From assembly GCA_937138625.1 (NCBI GenBank), contig CAKZPF010000004.1:372001-436000 (forward strand): a stretch of DNA of 64,000 nt, read 5' to 3'. Below the pieces are notes generated by a model that was not told where the DNA came from, searched no databases, and saw only the letters and a program-made list of their open reading frames with translations. A program made the translations under genes and the position numbers. Position 1 is the first letter of the stretch; each line of letters begins with the position of its first letter. Shown in pieces: positions 1 to 7,503 of this stretch. Source of the stretch: an uncultured Caulobacteraceae bacterium. GTDB lineage: Bacteria > Pseudomonadota > Alphaproteobacteria > Caulobacterales > Caulobacteraceae.

Positions 1-81
1 GACAATCATGGTCATGATTACCAAAACTACCAATATATCAACCATCGTGATGGCGAGTGGATATTCACAAACTTTCTTTAG
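1..81 (+). CDS. C-terminal end of an unknown protein (gene starts left of the window)
   Basis: An open frame runs from base 1 to a TAG at 79-81 and encodes 26 residues rich in His, Asn, Asp and Tyr, ending DGEWIFTNFL. A strong terminator follows about 20 bases later, which supports a real gene end. The tail has a Trp-centred ending (DGEW) reminiscent of the ends of the repeat domain in the proteins at 3857-7361 (PGKWKL, DNTWKQG, SYQWEQG), so it may be another member of that family. That link is inferred from very few residues. Confidence 0.4.
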   Translation, partial: DNHGHDYQNYQYINHRDGEWIFTNFL

Positions 82-101
82 AATAGCCTTGTTCCCATTC
101 G

Positions 102-131
102 AAAAGACCGCCTTCACGGCGGTCTTTTTTT
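102..131 (+). terminator. Rho-independent terminator, probably bidirectional
   Basis: Perfect 9-bp stem AAGACCGCC (104-112) and GGCGGTCTT (118-126) with a 5-base loop TTCAC, followed by T to 131. On the opposite strand the stem is followed by a shorter T run. It lies between the plus-strand gene ending at 81 and the minus-strand gene ending at 154, so it can serve both. Confidence 0.85.
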
Positions 132-153
132 AACACGCGTTTTTGCTATCAGC

Positions 154-3100
154 CTAAGCCCGAGGGGCGTTGTAAACATATTGTTTCAGGATCTCGTTGT
201 CTTCACCGCTGAAGCCCATGCGCTTCATGCGCATGGCCAAATCCGCATTACCGAACTCAAGACCCGAAGGCCCTAAGGCCCGCGCCATTTTGTCCACCTG
301 AGACCAATAGATATGCATTTGATTGCGTTCCGCATATACTTGTCGTGCTTGATCTAAGAAAGGAGATACATCTTTCCAGTCTTTGACCGGGGGCAAAGTC
401 AATCCATCTTGGCCTGCCAGATTTCTCCAAGCATCAAGGTGCGTGTTTAAGTTCAAAACCAATGCCAAAGCCTTGGTACCATCATTGGGTTTGACAGGCT
501 GTCCGCCCACCACAGGCTGCTGCACTGTAAAGGCCAAATTTGCCCAGCTTACGGTCTTAAGGTCATTAAGTTCCGGCTGTGTCTCTTTCAGCAACTTCAT
601 CAACTGAAAGCCACCAGCACGCCCTGATTTCAAAATCTGGTTTATGGAAAAGGCCGCTTTTTCAGGATCCATTTTCCAGATCTGCTCGGCTTGAAACGCC
701 GTCAAGGGCTGCGGAGCGTCGGGGTTATAATCCCCACTTTCGCTGGTGCCAACAATGGGGCCAAGGGTCTTGTCACTGGTCTGATCCCACAGATAGCGCC
801 CCTTCATCAGCCAAACCCCGTCTTGGGGCACGCGCAGGTGCTGCCCAAAGCCATAAAGGGCCTCATTGATCTCGGCCCAATCGCCAACACCCATGTCCAC
901 GCCTGGGTTGGCCAAGTCTGTCAGCATGGCCTGATATTTGTCTTTCGGCAGATCACATTTGGCCTGATACAGAAGCTGCTGCATATGTTCGGGGCTTTGT
1001 ACGTACTCCGCGGGCTGCAACAGGGCATACTCCCGCAGCGAGGTGTGAACCGCATCCATAAAGCCCAACACCGCATCCGTGCGGATCACTTCGCTGGCTA
1101 TGCCTTTATACCGATCCTTGATGCGTTGTTCTTGGGCTGGTGTGGCGCTTTCGTGCATGGTGTGCTGTCCGCCCGAGTACCGCACTTCCGCAAAGCTGTA
1201 ATAAGCATGGAACGGATCAAGCGAGTAGGACCGAAAGGCAGGCTCGAGCCAATCCAGCAGTCGTTCAGCCGTTTGGTTTTGCTGGATCCAGCCCGCGGCA
1301 TCTTCACCGCGAAACTGATCATCCGAAGCCCAGTCTTTTATGGCACCCTTCAACCGTCTGGGACTGCCGCCCTGCAACGGATTGCTAGAGGCCACAGCGT
1401 CCATCGCGGTGGACAGCTCGCCATAGGCACGGGCCCGATCCTGTTCAGAACCACCTCCGATTGCTGTGGTGATGTGGGCAACAGCCGCCCCGCGGGGTTG
1501 GTTCAGATAGTCGCCCGCTTGGTCCATAATATCCAGAAGACCATCGGGAATGCCTGGCAATTCAATATAGGCAATATCTTTGAAATTGACATCAGGCTCG
1601 GTGTGGATATTGCCATCAACTTCGGGCTCGATCCCCAGTCCCACCAGCAACGGCTTTAGACCTGCGTTGTCATCGCCGAATAAACGCAAAACCCCGTTCA
1701 GGCCAGGAAAGCGCATATACCAGTTGCCGTTCAAATCCTGATAAATGCGCATGGGCAGGTTGAAGCCCGACTCCATGCTCAGTTCCGGCACCCCCCGAAT
1801 GGTGCCCAACATGCGGGTCAAGGGCTTGAGTGAGGGAAATTTTTTAGAGACCAACTCCAGCGCGTTTTCATCGAGCTGCTTATTGTAAACCTGAAGGTCA
1901 AAACCCAAAAACTCGCCATGGGTATTGAAGCGCATTTTGATGGCCGTATCCAACCCGAGGACCTTAAACGGCAAAGGATGCTTGAGACCCATGCGCCCCA
2001 GGTCGCCACGCGTCACTTCCTGGCCGCCATTGTCGGGCTTGTAAAACTGCAGAGGGCCGACACCGTCATAAGCCAGATAGTCAGAATACTGCACCGAGAT
2101 CTTTTTCAAAATGGGCAGCGGCAGTTTAGCAATTCGGCCATTTAGGGCCTGTAACCGCCCTGCCGACGCCGTGTTCGGCCCCAAAGCGGCCATCATCACA
2201 TCATCCAACGCGCCGCGGCCATGTTCAAGTACGGGGCCAACCTTAAACTCCACTTCCCAACGGGGGGCTTCGGTTGCAATATGACCATCTCCCTGCACGT
2301 CAGGTCGACCCGCGCTGACACGTGCGGGCTTGAAACCGGCAGAGATGGCAAAACCGCCATATTTTTCGTTGAAGCGTTTGACCCAGGGCACACTTTCAAT
2401 GGCCCGGTCAATCCAACCGGATGCCCGTGAGCCCCCGTGCACCGCCCGCCAATTGCCGGAACGTCCACGGTACATGGCATCATCCCGATCGACAGTTTGC
2501 AATTTGATCTTGCCAGCGAACTCAAGGCCGGCAAACGCCTCCTGGGCGGGGCTGAGCGCACCACCATCAGCCCAGCGCAACATATCAATCCGCGCATCCC
2601 GGGCCGTGGGATACGCCCACCCCGCACCCGAGGGGGATTTGTTTTTGACCTTACTGTTGAAATTGTCCGCGCTCATGACGCGCCCTTCGGCGTCACAGCG
2701 TTCCTCCTCCATCTCGACGACGCGGTTGTTATGATCTTTTTGTTGGGCTATGGCCTGCATGTAGCCATCGCGCCGTTCAAACAGGTTCTCATCATACGAG
2801 ACATAAGGAATCGCTGGCGATCCGGCCGATTGCGTTTCCGGCGGCGAGCGGCGCAGCACCTGGCCAGACTTTAAGTTTTGCGGATCAAGGCCAGGGTTCC
2901 AAGCCTTTAGGGCTTCAACAATTTCTGAAATGGAAGCATCACAAAAAAAGCCGTCCTGGTAAGTTAAACGGGCAATGGTCCACAGCGTATCACCGCGTTT
3001 AATAACGTATTCATCTGGGTAAGGCTCAGTAAAACTGATGTTTTTAGCAATCGCGTTTGCAGAAGGCACAAAATACGCTTCTGCACCCGTGCCGATATTC

Positions 3101-3195
3101 TTTGTACTCTCCCGAGTCAATCCAGAATAAAAACCCATACTCATCATCGCCACCCGTGCGTCTAGATTGCACGCGCCAAGTAAATCTATTTGCAT
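154..3195 (-). CDS. Very large LysM-domain protein, function unknown (1013 aa)
   Basis: The protein carries one recognisable domain: a LysM module at about residues 62-113 (YVIKRGDTLWTIA ... AWNPGL ... LKSGQVL), the fold that binds N-acetylglucosamine polymers such as peptidoglycan. The first 60 residues show no signal peptide or transmembrane helix. About 900 residues follow the LysM with no family I recognise; they have ordinary globular composition, without repeats or membrane segments. It ends in YVYNAPRA just before the terminator at 102-131. The start at 3195 is the first ATG and has no strong ribosome site. It faces away from the low-complexity gene cluster at 3857-7361, with 661 bp between. 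A LysM protein with no export signal is odd; it could be a substrate of a non-Sec secretion route, a phage-type structural protein or an autotransported protein, none shown here. Confidence 0.75.
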   Translation of the reverse strand: MQIDLLGACNLDARVAMMSMGFYSGLTRESTKNIGTGAEAYFVPSANAIAKNISFTEPYPDEYVIKRGDTLWTIARLTYQDGFFCDASISEIVEALKAWNPGLDPQNLKSGQVLRRSPPETQSAGSPAIPYVSYDENLFERRDGYMQAIAQQKDHNNRVVEMEEERCDAEGRVMSADNFNSKVKNKSPSGAGWAYPTARDARIDMLRWADGGALSPAQEAFAGLEFAGKIKLQTVDRDDAMYRGRSGNWRAVHGGSRASGWIDRAIESVPWVKRFNEKYGGFAISAGFKPARVSAGRPDVQGDGHIATEAPRWEVEFKVGPVLEHGRGALDDVMMAALGPNTASAGRLQALNGRIAKLPLPILKKISVQYSDYLAYDGVGPLQFYKPDNGGQEVTRGDLGRMGLKHPLPFKVLGLDTAIKMRFNTHGEFLGFDLQVYNKQLDENALELVSKKFPSLKPLTRMLGTIRGVPELSMESGFNLPMRIYQDLNGNWYMRFPGLNGVLRLFGDDNAGLKPLLVGLGIEPEVDGNIHTEPDVNFKDIAYIELPGIPDGLLDIMDQAGDYLNQPRGAAVAHITTAIGGGSEQDRARAYGELSTAMDAVASSNPLQGGSPRRLKGAIKDWASDDQFRGEDAAGWIQQNQTAERLLDWLEPAFRSYSLDPFHAYYSFAEVRYSGGQHTMHESATPAQEQRIKDRYKGIASEVIRTDAVLGFMDAVHTSLREYALLQPAEYVQSPEHMQQLLYQAKCDLPKDKYQAMLTDLANPGVDMGVGDWAEINEALYGFGQHLRVPQDGVWLMKGRYLWDQTSDKTLGPIVGTSESGDYNPDAPQPLTAFQAEQIWKMDPEKAAFSINQILKSGRAGGFQLMKLLKETQPELNDLKTVSWANLAFTVQQPVVGGQPVKPNDGTKALALVLNLNTHLDAWRNLAGQDGLTLPPVKDWKDVSPFLDQARQVYAERNQMHIYWSQVDKMARALGPSGLEFGNADLAMRMKRMGFSGEDNEILKQYVYNAPRA

Positions 3196-3355
3196 GCCAA
3201 GTCAAGAAAAAATAACAATCCTCTTTATACTTATTATCCGCACAAGGACGATTTTACAAACGAGCAACTCATTGTTTTAAAACCACTTCACAAAGGCAAC
3301 AGCAGCAGTGCATGAGTCAAAATAAATCCTTAAAATTTTCGAAACGAAAAATACC

Positions 3356-3383
3356 TTGAACTTTTCTGCGATTTATGTAAGAT
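3356..3383 (+). promoter_or_regulatory. Possible sigma-70-type promoter
   Basis: TTGAAC (3356-3361), a 16-base spacer and TAAGAT (3378-3383). Both hexamers are reasonable matches to -35 and -10 elements. It would give a very long leader for the gene at 3857, so its target is unclear. Confidence 0.3.
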
Positions 3384-3752
3384 GAAACCAGTCGCATAAT
3401 GTGTGATTGCCCCCGTTTTCGGCAACACAGTGATCAGTTTTTGGCGGCTGTTCGATGACATGCTCCGTTTGTGATGACTGCGGGCACATGTCAAGGAACA
3501 GGCGCTTTTTTGTTATTTGCTTTTGAGTTTGGACGAAGGATTATGACCGTACGCACCCTACCCAGCACATTATCAACAGAAAATTGCCCGTTTTCATGGC
3601 AAATCTGTGTGCACGCCCATGGCCGTTTGCGCCACTTGCGCGGACATAGCTGGGGTCAGGATTTTGGGGTGATGGGCTATCGCATCCCGCCCCTCAGACA
3701 GCCCCGCCCTTGCACCATTTCCCGCCAAGCCACAGGCTGGAGAAGCGGAAAC

Positions 3753-3767
3753 TGGCACAGCACTTGC
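3753..3767 (+). promoter_or_regulatory. Sigma-54 (RpoN) -24/-12 promoter
   Basis: TGGCAC (3753-3758), five bases, TTGC (3764-3767): an exact match in sequence and spacing to the RpoN consensus TGGCAC-N5-TTGC. Transcription would start near 3779, giving a leader of about 78 bases for the gene at 3857, which has GGAGG just upstream of its ATG. Sigma-54 promoters need an activator ATPase bound upstream; no activator gene is in the window. In alphaproteobacteria such promoters often control surface, flagellar, stalk or nitrogen functions. Confidence 0.65.
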
Positions 3768-3856
3768 GGAACAGTATCCTTATATGATAAGGTTGTTCAA
3801 ATTTTAGACACAAAAATTTTTAGTCGAAAGACTTTGGCACATTTCGGAGGCCAACA

Positions 3857-5335
3857 ATGACAATTGTACAAGTTCACAACACTGGATGGCACCTTCAAGC
3901 CTTGGGTTCCAAGGATTACGACTGGTATTTCAATACAGACACAGGCCTTCTGTACGGCATTGATGGCAATGAAGACCGCAAAGATAAGCATGAAATCAAT
4001 GATAAGGTTAACGAGCTTATCGACCAGGCCAAAAATAACGGCTCATTAACTGCCACCTGGACCGATGGCATGAATACCCTGGAAGGGGATAAAGTGACGG
4101 TCACGGTTAATGACGCCAATGGTGATGGCGACATCAGTCATGACGAAGTGACTATGGTTATCCATGGCCGTGATGGTGGCTCTGGTACGCCGTACGGGGA
4201 CAAGACGTTTGTCCAAATCGAGCCTGGCAAGTGGAAACTGCAAGAAGCAGCGCCCCCTAATCCCAACCCCACTCCTGATCCCAAAGGAACATTGGAGTTT
4301 GATACGGCCACGGGGCGCTTAACGTCGCGCGACAAGGATGACAACTTGTTAGCTGTCAATTTTGTCAATGCCGATACTATCAACCAGTTTTTGGTTAACA
4401 ACCCCAGTGCACTAGATGATCATTTCGAGGTCATCCCCGATACCTACATTGACACCAAGGACCCAGACTCGAATGTCACGATCGAGCTGGTTGACAATGA
4501 CCAGACCTCTAACCTTAGCGAGGGCGATAACCTAAAAATGACCGCCACCAAGCCCGATGGCACTAAGGCGGTTTATAACGGCGTTGTCGATGAAAATGGC
4601 GATATCAAATGGACGGCCGCGACCCCGCCGCAACCCAATCCTAATCCTAACCCTAATCCCAACCCTAACCCTAATCCTAATCCTAATCCTAATCCCCAGG
4701 GGCAAGTGGTATACCTGAATGATGGAGATCAACTTCCGGATTATCACTTGGGCGCCTACAACCCCCAGTATAATGGGGTGTATCAGCTCAGCAATCAGGC
4801 TCTCGCTATGCAAATGCAAGTGGGGCAGCCCATGCAATTTGACGTCACCATGGATGGCATTCCCGACCTGGTCTGGCGAGATCAGAATGGCATGGTCTAT
4901 GCCATGGATGGCCGCATGCAACAGCAACAGCAATGGCCTCAACAGCAAAACCGGTGGCCCTTCCCCAATTGGAATCAAGGCGGTGGTTGGAACAACGGTG
5001 GTTGGAACAATGGCGGCTGGAACAACAATTTCAACACCTGGGGCGGTAACAACAATTTCGCCTTTAATAATGGAGGTTGGAACAACTCCAACAGTTTTTT
5101 TAGCCAACTGATTGGGGGCGGCGGGTCCAATTTTGGCTCTGGCGGCTTCAACAGTTTTAACAACAACTGGGGCGGGGGCACCAGCTGGTCAGTGGCACAG
5201 ACGCCCAACGGCTCGATGCTGGCCTCCAGCGGTCCCATCGGTTTCCCCCCTGGCACACAATTTGCGGTGAATATGAATGGCCGCTGGATGCCGGGCTCGG
5301 TGGGCCAAAATGGCCAAGGCTATATCTTTGGATAG
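3857..5335 (+). CDS. Asn/Gln/Pro/Gly/Trp-rich low-complexity protein with two repeat domains (paralogue 1, 492 aa)
   Basis: Starts at an ATG with GGAGG upstream. Residues about 1-130 form a domain with a helix-rich N-terminus, an EF-hand-like acidic loop (DANGDGDISHDE) and a Trp-ended strand (PGKWKL). A second diverged copy follows at about 145-255 (ends GDIKWTAATPP). Then come ten Pro-Asn pairs, a short domain with DVTMDGIPDLVW, a Gln tract and a Gly/Trp/Asn-rich tail with GGWNN repeats, ending GQGYIFG. There is no signal peptide or membrane helix. The acidic loops suggest Ca2+ binding; the tail has prion-like composition. Neighbours at 5495 and 6612 share the same plan. Preceded by a sigma-54-type promoter. 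I recognise no named family; a surface, matrix or adhesive role is inference. Confidence 0.8.
   Translation: MTIVQVHNTGWHLQALGSKDYDWYFNTDTGLLYGIDGNEDRKDKHEINDKVNELIDQAKNNGSLTATWTDGMNTLEGDKVTVTVNDANGDGDISHDEVTMVIHGRDGGSGTPYGDKTFVQIEPGKWKLQEAAPPNPNPTPDPKGTLEFDTATGRLTSRDKDDNLLAVNFVNADTINQFLVNNPSALDDHFEVIPDTYIDTKDPDSNVTIELVDNDQTSNLSEGDNLKMTATKPDGTKAVYNGVVDENGDIKWTAATPPQPNPNPNPNPNPNPNPNPNPNPQGQVVYLNDGDQLPDYHLGAYNPQYNGVYQLSNQALAMQMQVGQPMQFDVTMDGIPDLVWRDQNGMVYAMDGRMQQQQQWPQQQNRWPFPNWNQGGGWNNGGWNNGGWNNNFNTWGGNNNFAFNNGGWNNSNSFFSQLIGGGGSNFGSGGFNSFNNNWGGGTSWSVAQTPNGSMLASSGPIGFPPGTQFAVNMNGRWMPGSVGQNGQGYIFG
4634..4696 (+). repeat. CCNAAY hexamer repeat coding (Pro-Asn)10
   Basis: Ten tandem six-base units of the form CCNAAY (mostly CCTAAT and CCTAAC) run from 4634 to 4693 and encode alternating Pro and Asn. 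It separates the second repeat domain from the C-terminal part of the protein, as an extended linker would. The DNA superficially resembles telomere repeats but is simply coding sequence. Confidence 0.85.
4979..5026 (+). repeat. GGWNN pentapeptide repeats
   Basis: Three tandem 15-base units encode Gly-Gly-Trp-Asn-Asn, within a longer Gly/Asn/Trp/Phe-rich tail to about 5200. The units differ at synonymous positions (ggt/ggc, aac/aat), so the peptide repeat appears kept by selection rather than being a fresh slippage product. Confidence 0.8.
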
Positions 5336-5387
5336 TTCTAATTTTAGACAGAAACACTTTTAACCAATTGAATTTGAGAACAATATT

Positions 5388-5504
5388 ATGACTTTCGCCA
5401 CCGTCGTTTTGACTGCTCCTCCCCCTCCCGTGATCCCCCCCTGCAGTGGGATGGCGGTGGCGAAGCTGTTCTTTGATGAAATGGGAGGTGCCACATGCCC
5501 GTAA
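5388..5504 (+). CDS. Possible 38-aa leader ORF overlapping the next gene
   Basis: ATG at 5388 to TAA at 5502-5504; the product is Pro-rich near residue 12 (APPPPVIPP). It spans the long inverted repeat at 5393-5465 and overlaps the first ten bases of the gene at 5495, so it could couple translation. Its ribosome site is weak. It may equally be untranslated leader. Confidence 0.2.
   Translation: MTFATVVLTAPPPPVIPPCSGMAVAKLFFDEMGGATCP
5393..5465 (+). promoter_or_regulatory. Long inverted repeat in the leader of the second paralogue
   Basis: TTCGCCACCG (5394-5403) pairs perfectly with CGGTGGCGAA (5455-5464); G-U and Watson-Crick pairs extend the stem inward to 5407/5451. The loop is about 43 bases and C-rich. 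It ends 30 bases before the start codon at 5495, leaving the GGGAGG ribosome site free. Could stabilise the mRNA between cistrons or control the downstream gene. Confidence 0.45.
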
Positions 5505-6532
5505 CCGGCACAAAGTTTTATGATAATGTTGCGCAGAAGGTATCGATTGATACCACATCTGCCTCGATCAATGTTTATAACGCCTTCAACAATCCCGTCT
5601 CTAACGTCAATCTGAACCAATGGCTGGGCGATATCGCGGCCAGTGGTCAGCTGTCAGGTCAGATGTCTAACTTGCCTATCGGCGCCTCAGTGACCTTAAG
5701 CATCACAGATGGCAATGGCGATGGCAAACTGACCTATGATGATGCCAATGGCAACGGCCGTTATGATGCCGGGGAAACCATCACCGGCGACACCGTCAGC
5801 ATCATTTATAATGGTTATGATGTCACTCAAGGCGTGCAAAACGTCCAAGGCCAAGTGTATCTGGACAATGCCGACAACACCTGGAAACAGGGCACGCCCA
5901 ACAATGTAACGCCTCCGGGTCCGGGGCCAGGACCGGGGCCAGGGCCAGGGCCCACTCCGTGGCCTACGCCATGGCCAAACAACGGGCCGGTGTTCCCGAC
6001 CGCCTTCCCGCAGCAACAGTTCCCCTATCCCCAGCAACAGTATCCGTTTTCTGGGCAAATGGACATTGATGCCGATGGCATCGCCGATTACATGGCCCAA
6101 ACCCCGTTTGGCGTGGCCTATCGCTCCAGCCGCTTGTCCAATATGGGCCTGCCGCCAGGATCAGTGCTGAATAACTTTTTCATTCCCGGCCTTGGTAACG
6201 TGATGGCCCGTGTCGACCAAACCGGTCAGGCCTGGGTCTTCCCGGCCCAAAGCCAACAGCAACAATGGCCGCCGCAAAACAACTGCAACTGTTGGCAACA
6301 ACCGCCGTGCTATCAGCCCCCTTGGTGTCAGCCACCACAAAACAACTGCAACAATTGGTGGAACAACAATTGGTGCGGCAACAATAACAATAATAACAAT
6401 GGCTGGCAGCCCTGGACGCCCAGTTGGAACAATTTTTCCAATACCAACACCAATGTGAACTGGTGTGGCACCAATTATAATGGTGGGGGAAATCATCCGC
6501 TGTGGAATTATTATAACCACATGTACGGCTAA
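5495..6532 (+). CDS. Asn/Gln/Pro/Trp/Cys-rich low-complexity protein (paralogue 2, 345 aa)
   Basis: ATG preceded by GGGAGG. Residues about 1-135 resemble the repeat domain of the preceding protein: an EF-hand-like pair (DGNGDGKLTYDD, then DANGNGRYDAGE) followed by a Trp-ended strand (DNADNTWKQGTP). A (Pro-Gly) linker and a Gln/Pro stretch follow, then a second shared motif (DIDADGIADYM, compare TMDGIPDLVW in the neighbour) and a tail rich in Asn, Trp, Gln and, unusually, Cys: about eight Cys in the last 90 residues, several as NNC or PPC. No signal peptide. The Cys residues could bind metal or form disulfide cross-links if the protein is exported. Family unknown; lies 159 bp after paralogue 1, probably in one operon. 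Confidence 0.8.
   Translation: MPVTGTKFYDNVAQKVSIDTTSASINVYNAFNNPVSNVNLNQWLGDIAASGQLSGQMSNLPIGASVTLSITDGNGDGKLTYDDANGNGRYDAGETITGDTVSIIYNGYDVTQGVQNVQGQVYLDNADNTWKQGTPNNVTPPGPGPGPGPGPGPTPWPTPWPNNGPVFPTAFPQQQFPYPQQQYPFSGQMDIDADGIADYMAQTPFGVAYRSSRLSNMGLPPGSVLNNFFIPGLGNVMARVDQTGQAWVFPAQSQQQQWPPQNNCNCWQQPPCYQPPWCQPPQNNCNNWWNNNWCGNNNNNNNGWQPWTPSWNNFSNTNTNVNWCGTNYNGGGNHPLWNYYNHMYG
5915..5953 (+). repeat. (Pro-Gly) linker repeat
   Basis: Tandem six-base units of the form CCNGGN encode about six Pro-Gly pairs between the N-terminal domain and the Gln/Pro-rich middle of the protein. It takes the place of the Pro-Asn linker in the preceding paralogue. Confidence 0.75.
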
Positions 6533-6611
6533 TTGACCGTCATCAACTTGTGATAGACACCGCATAGAAACTGTGTACACTTCGGGCGCACATGCGACCC
6601 GGAGGTCTTCT

Positions 6612-7361
6612 ATGTCTTATGCCGTTTTTCACCAGCAAAATGTTTTTGGCCTTTCCGCCAATTGGACCTTTAACAATGGCGTGATCACGACACCAGCCGC
6701 GACAAACCAACCCCCAGTGAATGTTTGGCAGCGGGCCATGCAGCTGACCCCCGGCCAAGTGGATGTCCGCCAATATCAGTATTCTGGCCTTGGCAACGTC
6801 GCCACCAGCCAAATTCGCGTACAAGACCTGAACTGGAACAACCGCACCGATCAACAGGATTTGGTCTCGGTCACCGTCAGTGGTAACCAAGGCACCTTCA
6901 ATTTTTATTATGACAACACCCACCTAGACGGCGACCCCGCCAGTTATCAGTGGGAACAGGGTACACCTGTCGTTCAACAGCAAAATCCGTGGCAGAATCC
7001 TTATCCCCAATATCCGAATTACCCATACTTTCCAAACTATCCCTATAACAATTGGCCCAACCAATGCCCACCACAATACCAACGGGTGCCCCCCATCCCC
7101 CCGTACCTGCGCGGCTACCCCTTTAACCCCAATTTTCGCATTCCTCCGCCACCCCAGGTGTATCCAGGGCAACGCTTGTATTTGCAGTGGTCCGCACCAC
7201 GGCCCTATGATCAGTTTGCCACCCCGTTTGAGCGCCAATTTTTGCACTTGCGGTGGTATGTGGCGGATAATGACGAGGCCCTCCCCCCTGTCGATGAGCT
7301 TTACCCCGATCCCCAGCCCAACCTCTATAGTGATGAGATTGCCGAAGAGACCCTGGCCTAG
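6612..7361 (+). CDS. Pro/Tyr/Asn-rich low-complexity protein (paralogue 3, 249 aa)
   Basis: I start it at 6612 because CCGGAGG lies just upstream; an in-frame start at 6573 is possible. The first 125 residues follow the plan of the two upstream proteins (acidic loop NWNNRTDQQDLVSVTV, Trp-ended strand SYQWEQGTP), though the Ca2+-type loop has lost most Asp residues. Residues about 130-190 are Pro/Tyr/Asn/Phe-rich (YPQYPNYPYFPNYPYNNWP). Unlike the others it ends in about 60 residues of ordinary sequence with an acidic tail (DEIAEETLA). No signal peptide. It is 79 bp after paralogue 2 and probably cotranscribed. Confidence 0.75.
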   Translation: MSYAVFHQQNVFGLSANWTFNNGVITTPAATNQPPVNVWQRAMQLTPGQVDVRQYQYSGLGNVATSQIRVQDLNWNNRTDQQDLVSVTVSGNQGTFNFYYDNTHLDGDPASYQWEQGTPVVQQQNPWQNPYPQYPNYPYFPNYPYNNWPNQCPPQYQRVPPIPPYLRGYPFNPNFRIPPPPQVYPGQRLYLQWSAPRPYDQFATPFERQFLHLRWYVADNDEALPPVDELYPDPQPNLYSDEIAEETLA

Positions 7362-7503
7362 CCGCCATACAGGGTTAACGCTCACGGCTTTTTAAGCTCA
7401 TTGGTGTAGTCTTGGGCCTATGCATCCTCTTGTTTGGGGCGAAACCGCACCCCATATCATAGGCATGAGGATCATTTGTATGGATTTTGGGGTTCACTAA
7501 CGC

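Larger units (their letters stand above)
3196..3856. other. 661-bp AT-rich intergenic region between divergent genes
   Basis: No convincing gene. The first half (3196-3400) is clearly AT-rich compared with the flanking genes. It holds a possible sigma-70-type promoter at 3356-3383 and a sigma-54-type promoter at 3753-3767, both reading rightwards. A weak ORF from 3543 (GAAGGA before its ATG) to 3860 contains the sigma-54 site and has no recognisable product, so I do not call it as a gene. Confidence 0.6.

Noticed and set aside
691-1659. 322-codon plus-strand ORF
   Set aside because: Lies entirely antisense to the LysM gene; no motif or ribosome site.
3471-3860. 129-codon plus-strand ORF (alternative ATG at 3543 with GAAGGA) ending in an ATGA overlap with the gene at 3857
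   Set aside because: No recognisable product, unusual composition, and it contains the sigma-54 promoter; the gene at 3857 has its own GGAGG.
4634-4696. Telomere-like CCTAAY repeats
   Set aside because: They are in frame, encode (Pro-Asn)10 with varied codons, and lie inside a gene.
4979-5026. Short direct repeats as a possible CRISPR array
   Set aside because: 15-base coding units without spacers.
4532-5107. Minus-strand ORF with Ile/Arg/Val repeats
   Set aside because: The repeats are the reverse translation of the Pro-Asn and Trp/Asn repeats of the plus-strand gene.
7359-7396. AGCCG ... CGGCT followed by five T as a terminator after paralogue 3
   Set aside because: Only five base pairs with a loop of about 25 bases; too weak to call.
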